NCBI GenBank assembly: GCA_037176845.1
Contig: JAYKXP010000055.1
Coordinates: 1 to 64,000, forward strand
Direction of reading: 5' to 3'
DNA: 64,000 bases
Source of the DNA: Paramarasmius palmivorus
Lineage: Eukaryota; Basidiomycota; Agaricomycetes; Agaricales; Marasmiaceae
In this document: piece after piece, positions 49,200-58,999 of the stretch
How positions within the stretch are numbered: position 1 is the stretch's first letter
How the letters are laid out: each line of letters opens with the position of its first letter
Made by a program: the position numbers and the translations under genes
Notes under the pieces: generated by a model
What the model was told of the DNA's origin: nothing
Seen by the model: only the letters and a program-made list of their open reading frames with translations
Databases searched by the model: none

Positions 49200-51981
49200 C
49201 GTGGTGTTTATATTGCCCCAGGCGGCGTCAGCCCAAGTCATGCCGATGTAGTATTCGGGTTGATAGAGTCGGCCAGTCCTTGTGTTGACGGCGGGCTGAT
49301 ATGAATAGCGATATATGATAGCCTGGATGCAAGGAGACCTAAAACTGAATCAAGATTGGGACCTTGAGCCAACAAAAAAGAGAGAAAACTCACCTATGAT
49401 GCTCTATGTAGGAGTAGCAGGATACAAGGGACGGCGGGCATTAACCGTTGTTTTTCCCTTCCGGACACCCGGGCCGCTTTGGTTTTTTTCCCCACAACTT
49501 TTCCCCACAACGACCACCTCTTTCCAGCTCTTCTGTGAGCTCTGAGTCTCCCAAAGAGAACACCCAGTCCAGATACCAACATCCAGATCTCGGACACACA
49601 AACACGGTTCAGATCCGCAATGTCTTTAAAAAGGTCAAGCTCCTCAACCGATATTCCAACGCACACCAAGTCGTTGCTCCTTTACCTACAAAATCCTTCC
49701 CAATTATTCTACTCCTATCCTTTCATTCAACAAACTTTACCCAGATTTCGCGAAAGTCGTCTGCAGCAGGAACCAGATTTTTTACACGGAGGTTATATCA
49801 CCTAAACCATCGTGGCCTCCAAGGTGAAAATGGTGTGTCCTTCGGCTCTTTACTCGCACATTCTCTGACTACTTCTTAGATTTCGTACTGGAGTCTCCGC
49901 GACATGGAAGACATATGCTTTAATAGGGTTAAGACTTTGGTGCGTTCTCTTATCTGTATCTACCCTTTTAGTCTAACATAGAACTGCTCATAGGCCACCT
50001 TCGTGTCTCACCATCTTCAAGCCACCTATTATGAACTGGGAAAAATGCGACATCGTGCTATCGCGGCCTTCAACGTGCCATTTGCTTCTATGTGCGTTCC
50101 AAATTCACCCTCACTGTCCAGCGAACGCTGAGCTGACTGCTTCGGCATAATAGAGGCGAAGGATCCTATCTCGAAGAAGCATGATCACTCGAAAATCTCT
50201 CGGAAAACCAAGAGATCGAAGATGATGGTCTTGAGAGTACTTGGTATTCGTTAAGCCATTTACTCGGCATTTGAAGGTTTACTATATTCTAATCCGGGAT
50301 ACAGGCCACAATCATTCGTCCGAGGATCAACATGCCTCACCTCGAGCAGCCATATACAATAATCCAATTACGCTTGCAGTGCTCGCAAACGGCGGTACCA
50401 CTCCAGATGGTAAATCTGGCGGCCAGAAGTTCGTTTTCTTGTTGGTTTTTGGGGTCTGGTTCCTCCGTCATACCCTGGTGCTAGGCTGCATCAACCATCG
50501 GCGCTGCGCGACACTAGGCTTGAAAAATGTTGTTGTCTTCGAGTTTCGCGTACACGACTGGCAATCTGGAGTGTACATCGTCGTGGTACGGGTAAGCTGC
50601 TTCGTTCCTTGGCTACTTTCAAGCTTTTCTGATATCTTTCACTTCCAAGTTCAGTTGATCAATATCACCAACTGCGAGAGGAAGGCAGTTGCTTTGCAAG
50701 TAGCCTACAATCGCCGCCGATTTCGCTTGAGGCTCGGGGCAATCTCAATCCCGAGATTCCAAGTCATGAAGGATGCATGAAGGTATGTTTCCTAGTCTCT
50801 ATGTAAACTAACACCTGACCTCACGATCTCATCGCATAGCTCTTGAACGTTCAGAGATCCAAGTCTGCTAACGTGACGCGATTTCGAGACATTGTATGAC
50901 ATTCAAACTACTACGACTGGTGCTACATGTGAAAGGTTTCGTGATGTCTCTTGTGTCCCCGTATCGATCAATCACAATCTTTGTCCATCGACGGCGTATA
51001 ACCCTGAGAAAGAGCTCCAGGCAAAGTGGGACGATGTAGATCTCTCCCGCCCTCATCCACCACAAGAAGGGTATACCGTCTACTTATAGGACTCGCCAAT
51101 TCGGAGACGAGACTATTCCGATGGCTCCTACTCAAACATTCAAGCCTCCGACGGAGCGCAATAGCTCATGCGGTAGTCATTCACCGCGCGATCTCGAGCC
51201 TCAATCCCACCGCCATACAGGTCTTGCGTATGGCCATTCATCGGCAACGTCGCGTACGATGAGCCTGCCGCCATGCATCCCACCATTACCAGTACAAAAC
51301 TATTATTTCGTGTGTAAGTGGTACCCATCAGAGTGCTTCTATCTGGACTGACTGCGGCACACAGTGCCGACTATTCTAACATTCTCCTTGACCCTCACTA
51401 CATTCACGTCTGCGGCAAGTATAGCCCGATAGCGAGAACCTGACTAGCAGCGGAGAGGCTCCGAATGACAAACCGATGCGCTGTAATGCGCAATGGCCAG
51501 TCTTCACGTCCTTGACATTCCCATACTTCGGCTGGAGCCACTGCCAAGTCCAAAACTGGAAGGTGGAGACTCCGTGACAGGAGCGCGTATAGCACTTCTC
51601 TTCTACCTGCTTCGTCACCAAAAGTTCTGGTGTGTGGTTTAGCATCTCGCACGTCGCTCAAGCTATTGCTTCCAGAGCGCTCATTAAGGCCATTTAGCCC
51701 AGATCACCCGAACTTAACAAAGAACAGAAGCAGCTCCGGGTTCGATGGACGCCGTCACCAATTCAAAAGCCCTGTATGGTCTCCGTATATTCGTATCAAG
51801 CAGGCCACTGTACTTTTACAGCCGAGGTCACACCTATGCACCACAGGCTCACACGACGGACCATTCTGGCCTTTCCTCGATGCCTTAAAACGTCGCTGAA
51901 AATCGGAAATTATTCCTCAGGTTCTCCTGCCTTCCACTTCTAGCTCTAGCTCATTCAGCAACTTCGCCTTCTTCTTTTACG
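49200..51981. other. Decayed gene, right-hand copy, and leader of the Kre9-like gene
   Basis: Most of this is the duplicate of 40.7-43.0 kb, with the same remnant gene in pieces. After the end of the duplication at about 51612, no further motif is seen before the gene at 51982 except a CT-rich leader just upstream of its Met. Confidence 0.4.
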
Positions 51982-52531
51982 ATGCAGTTCAAATTTGTTA
52001 CCCTTGTCGCTTTCGCCGCCGCCGTCAGCGCATCGCCTGCTTTAGTCAAGAAGGCTGCTCTTGATATCTGGAGCCCCAGGATTATCTCTCCCAACGCTGC
52101 TACTGTCTGGACTGTTGGTACCACCGTCAATGTTACTTGGTGAGCGTCCTTCAAGTTCTGATCCCCGTGCATGCTTTCTGACTAACGAGCTTTAGGGACA
52201 CCTCGGATGCTCCAAAGGACATCTCCAACGCCCCTCTCATCACTTTGAACAGGGCTCGTCTTGTCGGTAGTGGTACGTCGGCCTAACGATTCTCAAGGAG
52301 TTCGGGATTCTGATAGTCATAATAGCGGGTACTTTGGCGCCTGTAAACAGCTTCGACTTGCGTGCTGGTTTCGTCGAGGTCGACGTTCCACTTGTCCCAG
52401 CTGGCAAGGACTATTCCATCACCTGTAAGTCGCGCCCATCATTCCTCACAGATTGCGACTCTGATTCTTCTTTGTTTTCAGTGTTCGGTGACTCCGGAAA
52501 CACTAGCCCTGACTTTACCATTGTTGCTTAA
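51982..52531 (+). CDS. Kre9/Knh1-like N-terminal domain secreted protein (127 aa)
   Basis: Four exons join in frame: 51982-52139, 52196-52272, 52326-52424 and 52482-52531. All three introns have GT...AG ends and 53-57 bases. Residues 1-18 form a signal peptide (MQFKFVTLVAFAAAVSASPA). The mature part is a short beta-sandwich of the Kre9/Knh1 N-terminal domain type. The family marks are IISPNAATVWTVGTTVNVTW, PLITLNRARLVG, FVEVDVPLVPAGKDYSITLF and the ending GDSGNTSPDFTIVA. Members are secreted or wall-associated and linked with beta-1,6-glucan. This one lacks the Ser/Thr-rich tail and GPI signal, so it is probably soluble. It has no defect and stands alone on the plus strand. Confidence 0.92.
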
Positions 52532-53148
52532 GCACCTGTGGCAGCAACCGCCGTCTTGAAAAAATTTTCTTCTCTTCGCGGTGGACTTTGTGATTGATAA
52601 ATACTTTCAATGTCTAGGCATGATGTACACGTTTATACGCCCTCTGAAATGTGAATGATTTTGATGTTACGATGGTAGAATCGGGATGGGGTTATTTTCC
52701 TTTCTTCAAACAGGACATGGTCATCGCGGAAGGTTGTCCCGTAAATTTATCGTGCGTATGTCGGCGCAGCTACTACCTCGACTTTGGAACAAAGAGCGGC
52801 AGAAAAGAGCCATTCATGGCAGCACCGATGGCAAACTGGAGAGAGATACTGATGTTTCAATGATAACGCATTACAGCCGTGCTACCAAGTGCCAAGTACT
52901 ACATGCCGCAGTACATACTATGCTGCAGCTGTAACAATCCAACTATGTCACACATAAACATCGGAAGAAACTGTAACCCCTCCCTTGCGCCTCGAGACGC
53001 TTGGAGTGCATATTAAAAGGGCCGTACATATACTAAAGATGCAATACCTAGACCAAAGGATAGAAAGAGGAGAGATACTAAGAAGAAAGAGACGTTGGGG
53101 CCCTTGTTGGATGGCGTCACCGTTGCGGTCAAAGCAAGTGATGAATCT
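52532..53148. other. Intergenic stretch before the inverted-repeat element
   Basis: No gene is seen. The first 100 bases after the stop are AT-rich and probably hold the 3' end of the Kre9-like transcript. Confidence 0.5.
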
Positions 53149-53161
53149 ATGACTGTTTTCA

Positions 53162-53181
53162 CTGGACAAAAATCGTCCTAA
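53162..53181 (+). repeat. Left terminal inverted repeat
   Basis: Core sequence CTGGACAAAAATCGTCCTAA; exact reverse complement of the right repeat. Confidence 0.9.
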
Positions 53182-54394
53182 TCAGTCGAGTGATGTCCTT
53201 GGACCGGATTGGACCGAATTGGACGTCGTTCGACGTGATCCGACGCGAATGGACCGCTTGATATACGTCCGTTCACGTCCAATCACGTCCAATTCGATCC
53301 AATCCAGTCCACAGTCAGTCCAGGACCGCCAATTGAAGGACTGTAGAGGAATGTGTGAAAGCGGCTCCCGACCGCTATAAGGATGACAGGGATACTCTCT
53401 GGTCAGATGGAGGACCTTCCGCGGGACGTCCACGGCACGTCGACAAGCCGTCCCCGACGCATCCGAGATGCGTCCGAGCCATGCGTCACAGTCACAGGCC
53501 ATTTACTTACCGAGATGTGCAACAGTGGTGAAGATTAATTTACACAGAGTCCCTTCTATTTCTCAGAACTGTCCAGCATACTCTGGATATGTGAACACTC
53601 CTATGCTAATTTTTCTTGTATTGTTAGATCCAAAGATTCAGTTCAAGCCAGAAAGATATCTTGGTGCAAACACATAAGCGCCCGTCCAAAAAATGTTCAT
53701 TTGTTCACTGCATACCGTCTTCATCTCAGCCTGAGAGTCTTCTCCCCCCAAAATTGGAATATATACTCTGATAGTATGCAGCTAACGTCCTACATCCTCA
53801 AGACTCGGCTTGTAGTAGTCCAGCACACCTATTTTCATGCCATCACTGTAGTTACTTCCTGTATCTGTCATTTTCATTTTCGTTTTCTGCTATCCATACC
53901 ACATTCAATTACTAGTAGTGAATCAGCTATCTTGACATGTATCTATACTTACCTTCGAATCTATTAATTCATGTATTATAATTTGTTCAAGTTCTTGTAC
54001 TTGAAACTTACAAAAAATTAGCGGCTCGTATGTAAAAACATTTATCTCCGTGATTGAAATTTTGAAACCCCGGATACTGCGTGACAGCTCGAGCGTTCTA
54101 AGCGACGCCAGGAATACGTCGAGAATACGTCGGAAAGACGTCCGGTCGGGCCACAACACGGTCGGGTGTCGGTCCCTCGACTGCCCCCTTGGTCAAGGTA
54201 GTTTTGAAAGGACCTTACAATCCCCTCTCTTTTTTCTAGTACTGGAATGTCCTCGGACTGTCTATCGACGGGATAGGACGTGATTGGACGTAATCGGACG
54301 TCTTTCGGAATGTCCATTCACGTCCTACACCGTCCGATGCGGTCTCTTCCCGTCCACGGACCGTCCCGGACATGCTGGAACGTTCCCGGACGGC

Positions 54395-54414
54395 TTAGGA
54401 CGATTTTTGTCCAG
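54395..54414 (-). repeat. Right terminal inverted repeat
   Basis: Core sequence TTAGGACGATTTTTGTCCAG on the plus strand; exact reverse complement of the left repeat. Confidence 0.9.
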
Positions 54415-54495
54415 CAAAAACGGGCATATGAATCCTCCGGCAATTGTTCGCATTCTATAAGCTGCATCAGTCATTGAAGGTAGCACGCAGCGATA

Positions 54496-55788
54496 TTAGT
54501 GCGCACCTTTATGGGCTGCGGTTATTGACTCGTGTTCGGAGTGTGTAGTGATTGTAGTGTTACACTCGTTTGAACCGTCGTCGTCGTCCAAATCTGGGGA
54601 ACATATACTTAGAGTGGAATCGAGCGAAACGTAAGCATACAGTAAATCACCTTCAATAGTCCTAGAACCCTTGACTCTCAGCCGCCTCCGACCCCGGGAA
54701 TCGACTTCAGGGCCAATCTCCAGCCCCCAGATGTCCAAAAGGTTTAAGAACTGCTGTAACACCCGATCATATTCCTTTGAACCCAGTCTGCCATCGAGTC
54801 CGTAGTATATTTCTGTTTTCTTTATCGGTTCTCGGATGCCCTCGGGGAAATTGACGTCTATATGTTTTGTTAGGATATGCTCGATACGAGAACAGTACTA
54901 GGTCAGCTGTACCATGGACTAACCACCTGGTGAAAAGCCTATCCACAAAAACGTCGTCATCGACATCCCGAAGTTATAAACAAAACTATCGTACCATAAA
55001 TACCCTGCGAATTTGGTTATCACACGTTGAGAAAGATAGGCATGCATACTGACGGTTGTTCTCGACAAGATCGTGAAAGACGAATGAGAGATTGGCGAGA
55101 AACACATCCAGGAGCCCCACTGTCATGCTTTTCACTGGTGCGCAATCTAGATCTACAAATAAGCAACATTCGTCAGAATAGTACGTACTATGAAGGAAGT
55201 ATAGGGAGACAATACCGTAGTGAAATATCAACATTGGGATTCGAGACGACTGGCTGATGCCGAATAGCTGGGCAAAGCTTGGGTCTCTTCACAAAACCGT
55301 TAGTGCACGGGTGAATGACGAGAACACATCGGTCTGACCTGATCCCCGAAACCCACTGAAAATCATTCTCCCAAGCTTTTTGGGCATCCTCTCCTTCGTA
55401 CATTAGAGCGGTAAACTTCTCGTTTTTGTCTCGGCCTAATGTGACTATACAAGTCGTTGCGCGAGTTTTCAGGCGCCCAATCATCCGTCCGCTTCGATAG
55501 CTGACCTCCCACTTGGATAGATCTTCAGTCCAAAGGGTCTCTAAAGCAATGACCTGTCCGCGCTTGATAGATTCGAACTGTATGTCAAGCATCGTTAAGG
55601 AGATCAAGTCACTATCCTTGGGGTTTGTACATATATACCTCGTCGTATTCTGTCCGTGCTTGGACAGCAGTAGTAGCAGTGATATAGTTCCCGTAAACGG
55701 TGGTAGTTGTGTTTTGTGAGTTGTTTAGCTGGATTCCTTGAAGATTATTATGCATCCCTCCGTCTATAGTGCTTGAAGAGATCTGCAT
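54496..55788 (-). CDS. Array member H, short acidic tail
   Basis: From Met at 55788, exon 1 has TIDGGMHNNLQGIQLNNSQN and TTTTVYGNYI, ending RTEYDE. Exon 2 has IKRGQVIALETLWTEDLSKW and MYEGEDAQKAWENDF. Exon 3 ends IPMLIFHY and splices to DLDCAPVKSMTVGLL. The microexon is the 10 bases GGTATTTATG. The helical exon has GSKEYDRVLQQFLNLLDIWG. The last coding part is DLDDDDGSNECNTTITTH and stops at 54496 after HKGAH. It lacks the basic tail exon of A, E and J. The inverted-repeat element begins about 70 bases beyond the stop, so the tail exon may have been cut off by that insertion. By exon 2 it groups with A and J. Confidence 0.68.
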
Positions 55789-55799
55789 GGCCGTTTCTT

Positions 55800-56879
55800 G
55801 GAAGTAGGGATAGACGGGTAGGAGGTGATAGATAAGGGCAGAATGCCTCGCATGGAACACGAGGGGGTTACTGTTCTGTTTATAATTAGAGAAGACGAAC
55901 TTCGATAAGATCGATACTTGCCTTTCACAAATGACAGGATGAACGGAATGCGTGGAGCTTTGAAACGTCCATGGATGACGGTATATTGACTATGCATGTC
56001 GGCAGAGTGCCGCGCGCAGATTAGTCGCCAACGATAAAATAACTATGAATCATACGAACCGTGTATTATAGGATCGTCATCTGCTGAGAGCATCTTTGTC
56101 GTGGTTCGGGATCGTTTCACAGGTGAAAGAACCTGAGGAGTTGTGCAAGTACATTCCAATGCGCCGGTCTCAATGCTAGTATTGCTTAAAATGTCGTGAA
56201 CTGTAAAATTAGAAGGGTGATCAACAATTTGAAAATGCAGAATTGACTCGATTCACTGCGTGCCCTTGAGAGGTCGCGGTATCGAAGTCGGAAAGGCGGA
56301 AAAGACGTAGACCGGGTTAAAGTGTCTGGAGCCTGGACGCGAAGCCAACCATGTCTATGATAGTAAAATGAACCGCGTGTGAGACAGAGGATCGTGGCTG
56401 GGCGTGTAGCGAACTTCAAGAGTTCCGCTGGCCATGGATAAGAGGAGCGTCAGTTTTGGCTCGAGATGAGACTGATATATACACGCTGTATTCAGAGTCC
56501 AAGCCTGTTCGCACGATTCCTTCCATCCCACAGTCAAGTATTATAAATTTTTCGCAAACGATTCAGTAAGAAATTTGGGGGAAGACGAAGGGCACGTAGT
56601 CGAGGTGGCAGATGAGGCTCAGAGTCTCTCACTGTGGATGCTGGTGGATGGGACAGAGGCGTCAATGCTGACTCGCAGAACATACATGTAGAGAGCATAC
56701 TGCTCATACATACCAATTAGATGCAAGGGTCTATTTCGGTGCATCAAATACGACTCGGTTGAAGACTTGAAGTGAAGCATCAGTGATGATGGTAGCAGAG
56801 AAGGCGGTTTGACGCCCGCCGCCCATGTCAACGATTACATATTTCTCTTGCTTTACCGCACCGACCGGCCGTAGCACTT
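55800..56879. other. Upstream region of H and spacer to I
   Basis: The part next to H (55.85-55.98 kb) has a weak form of the array promoter (TTCGATAAGATCG, then ACTTGCCTTTC, then GACAGGATGAACGG). No gene is supported in 56.0-56.9 kb. Confidence 0.4.
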
Positions 56880-58117
56880 TTATGGCCAGCTATTCGAAAG
56901 ATCCTCGACATCTTCGAGATCTGATAGTGACAGCGTCAATCGAAGGTACAAGCGAGCGATGGTAAGCAACATTACCTTCGACTTCGACAGAGTCAGCCTC
57001 TTTGAACCTGACCCAATCACGTCGACAATCCTCGGTGTTGATCTCCAAGCCCAGAATATGCAAAGTGTAAAGGAGATGCTGGAGGCACTTGTCCCAATCC
57101 CGTTGTCCAGATTTGACGAGAAGAATATGTCTTTCGTACGACGAATCCAGTCGCTTCACCGAACGGACGATGCCTTCCGGAAAATCGTCATCTGTTCGTT
57201 CTGTCGGTAATACGCTCTAGAAGAGAAGAAGGGGTAGACGGCACCGTTAAAATTCCAGATAGTGAAGATCCTATTCGTGAAGTTGTCACTGCTGGCCCAA
57301 AGGTGGAGTGGACGATGACATACGTGAGATCTGTCGGTTTGGTGAGAACATAGGTTAGGAAGAAAAGTAAGTTGTCGGTACCGACATTGCCTGTGGACAA
57401 GCTCCTCGAGGATGACTGAGAGCCTCCTGAGAAGTTTATCTGGGTTCTTCACTGCCATGTTTCGCACCGGAGCAGCTCCTAGGTCTATGAGAGCGTCAGA
57501 ATCCGCTCGGAGGAGACAACGGGGAGAAGGTACCATGGTGAAAGATCAGCATCGGAATTTTCGACGAGTTGACGGCGAATAATTGAGGCGCGTTTGGCTG
57601 TCTTCCTGATAACGTGAACAAACGGCGCTGAATACACAAGCCTGATCCAACCTTGTCCGCGAAAACCGTCTAAAATCCCTTCTCCAGGCCCTTTCGGCTT
57701 CTGCTCCTTCGTATCTGACCACAGTGAACTTCCTTGCGTCGTCTGGGAATATGGTGATGACTTGGGTCATCGCGCAAGCCTTCAACTTTCCGACAAACTT
57801 GTCATGGCGAATGCACCATTCCCATTGTGAGAGATCTTCGTGGTACAGGGTGTCCAAGACGATTATATCTCCACGCTTGACTTCTCGGAACTGTAGTAAA
57901 TTGCTATGAGTGAATTGCGGAGCTACTGTTACGTCTGAGCACATACCTCCTCATATTCAGAATGTTCAACCCAATCCTGAATCGTGTTCACAATCGTCGT
58001 ATTGTGAATCACGTTTCCGTGAACGGTAGTGGTCGTATTGTGTGAATTGTTCGCTTGATCCCCTCTGACGTTGCTTATAGTACTTCTATCCGCTCGTATC
58101 GAGAGATTGTTGCCCAT
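56880..58117 (-). CDS. Array member I, most diverged, short tail
   Basis: Exon 1 (58117-57947, 57 codons) has TISNVRGDQANNSHNTTTTV, ending HSEYEE. Exon 2 starts at 57890 with FREVKRGDIIVLDTLYHEDL and has RYEGAEAERAWRRDF. Exon 3 has LFAVNSSKIPMLIFHH, splicing to DLGAAPVRNMAVKNPDKLL. The microexon is the 7 bases ATCTCAC with a perfect GTATGT donor after it. Exon 6 is IFTIWNFN, joining ERTDDDFPEGIVRSVKRLD. The helical exon has GQRDWDKCLQHLLYTLHILG. The final exon is only DLEDVEDLSNSWP, stopping at 56880. No frame break is seen. The FHHDL reading after splicing is close to the FHDDLIP motif of related agaricomycete proteins. Confidence 0.72.
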
Positions 58118-58177
58118 TTGTAGCGGTTCGTATCAGGAGAGGAGAGGAAATGGGAAGACAACCGAGGGCAAGACATT

Positions 58178-58194
58178 CTATATATATATATATA
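58178..58194. repeat. TA dinucleotide run upstream of member I
   Basis: About eight TA units lie some 60 bases before the start codon of I, where other members have the GAATATAAAAAC box. It may serve as the TATA element. Confidence 0.5.
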
Positions 58195-58999
58195 GCTGTA
58201 AAATGCTGTAGCGTCAGCCAATGTGAGATTTGATAAGTGCAGCGCACTTGCCTTTCGTTGATGGAGGCGTAACTATAGCGCCTATGATTATAGCAGAGGA
58301 CCACTTGCATCTTTGTCAAACAGCGGTGGTGGTGGTGGTGAGCAGAAACGGTGCTTTTCACACGTGCGGCTATCTGGACTTAAACCGTTTCTCATCATCA
58401 AAGGTCATTCAATGGTTCGTAGCCTTTACTATCCTTATCAGACTATTGACTTAGTGCTCACTTTCACTCTCAGCCGACCTACGTCAAGGGAATAGCTCTC
58501 GATTGGGAAAAGTGCGCCAAAGTGCTAGGGGTCGACGAGTCCGCCTCATTGGGAAGATCCTGGATGCGGTCAACAGGAGCAGGTTTCTGGACTGTACAGC
58601 ATGTCGTCCCAATGGTGACCCCTTCACGGTGATATCGTTCGGATACGATGCATTTAGCGAGGACCGGAAAGAAATGGAAGGGATTCCCACTCCTTCGTAC
58701 TTTACGAAGAATCAAGACCAATGGGACCTAGTGGCATCTGCTCCTGAAGTGTTCGAAGTTTATGATATCTGAGAAGGTGAGTTTCAAAACAGCCTTAGAC
58801 TCGACGTACTCGACTGCAAACACATTTTAGGGGATACCTATATCTTATTGGAAAACACTTGTCGAAACATTGTTCATTCAGATACCTGAAGAATGTAAAT
58901 GTAGACATATCCAGACCACAAATACATGCCCCTCGAAATTCGTGTCTACAATTACCAAGTACATGGAAACCAGGACTGCAACGTGCCAACGCCAAAGCT

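Larger units (their letters stand above)
43059..51612 (+). repeat. Tandem duplication, right unit (about 8.55 kb)
   Basis: Direct repeat of 34388-43058, holding members F and G. The best-matching stretch I compared, near 50.9-51.5 against 42.3-43.0 kb, differs at only a few percent of bases. The unit ends near 51612 (CTACCTGCTTCGTC), where similarity to the start of the units stops. Confidence 0.85.
53149..54427. mobile_element. Non-autonomous DNA transposon-like element with terminal inverted repeats
   Basis: The two ends carry a perfect 20-base inverted repeat, CTGGACAAAAATCGTCCTAA at 53162-53181 and its reverse complement at 54395-54414. Similarity extends outward for about 13 more bases with a few mismatches. 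Both subterminal regions (about 53185-53340 and 54235-54390) are packed with short GGACGT/ACGTCC and GGACCG-like units in both directions. The interior is AT-richer and has no long frame, so no transposase is encoded. I could not settle the target-site duplication because the outer edge is diverged. Its right end lies about 70 bases from the stop codon of member H. Confidence 0.8.

Noticed and set aside
53162..54414. Long terminal repeat retroelement at 53-54 kb
   Set aside because: The ends are inverted, not direct, and there is no primer-binding site, polypurine tract or polymerase-like frame inside.
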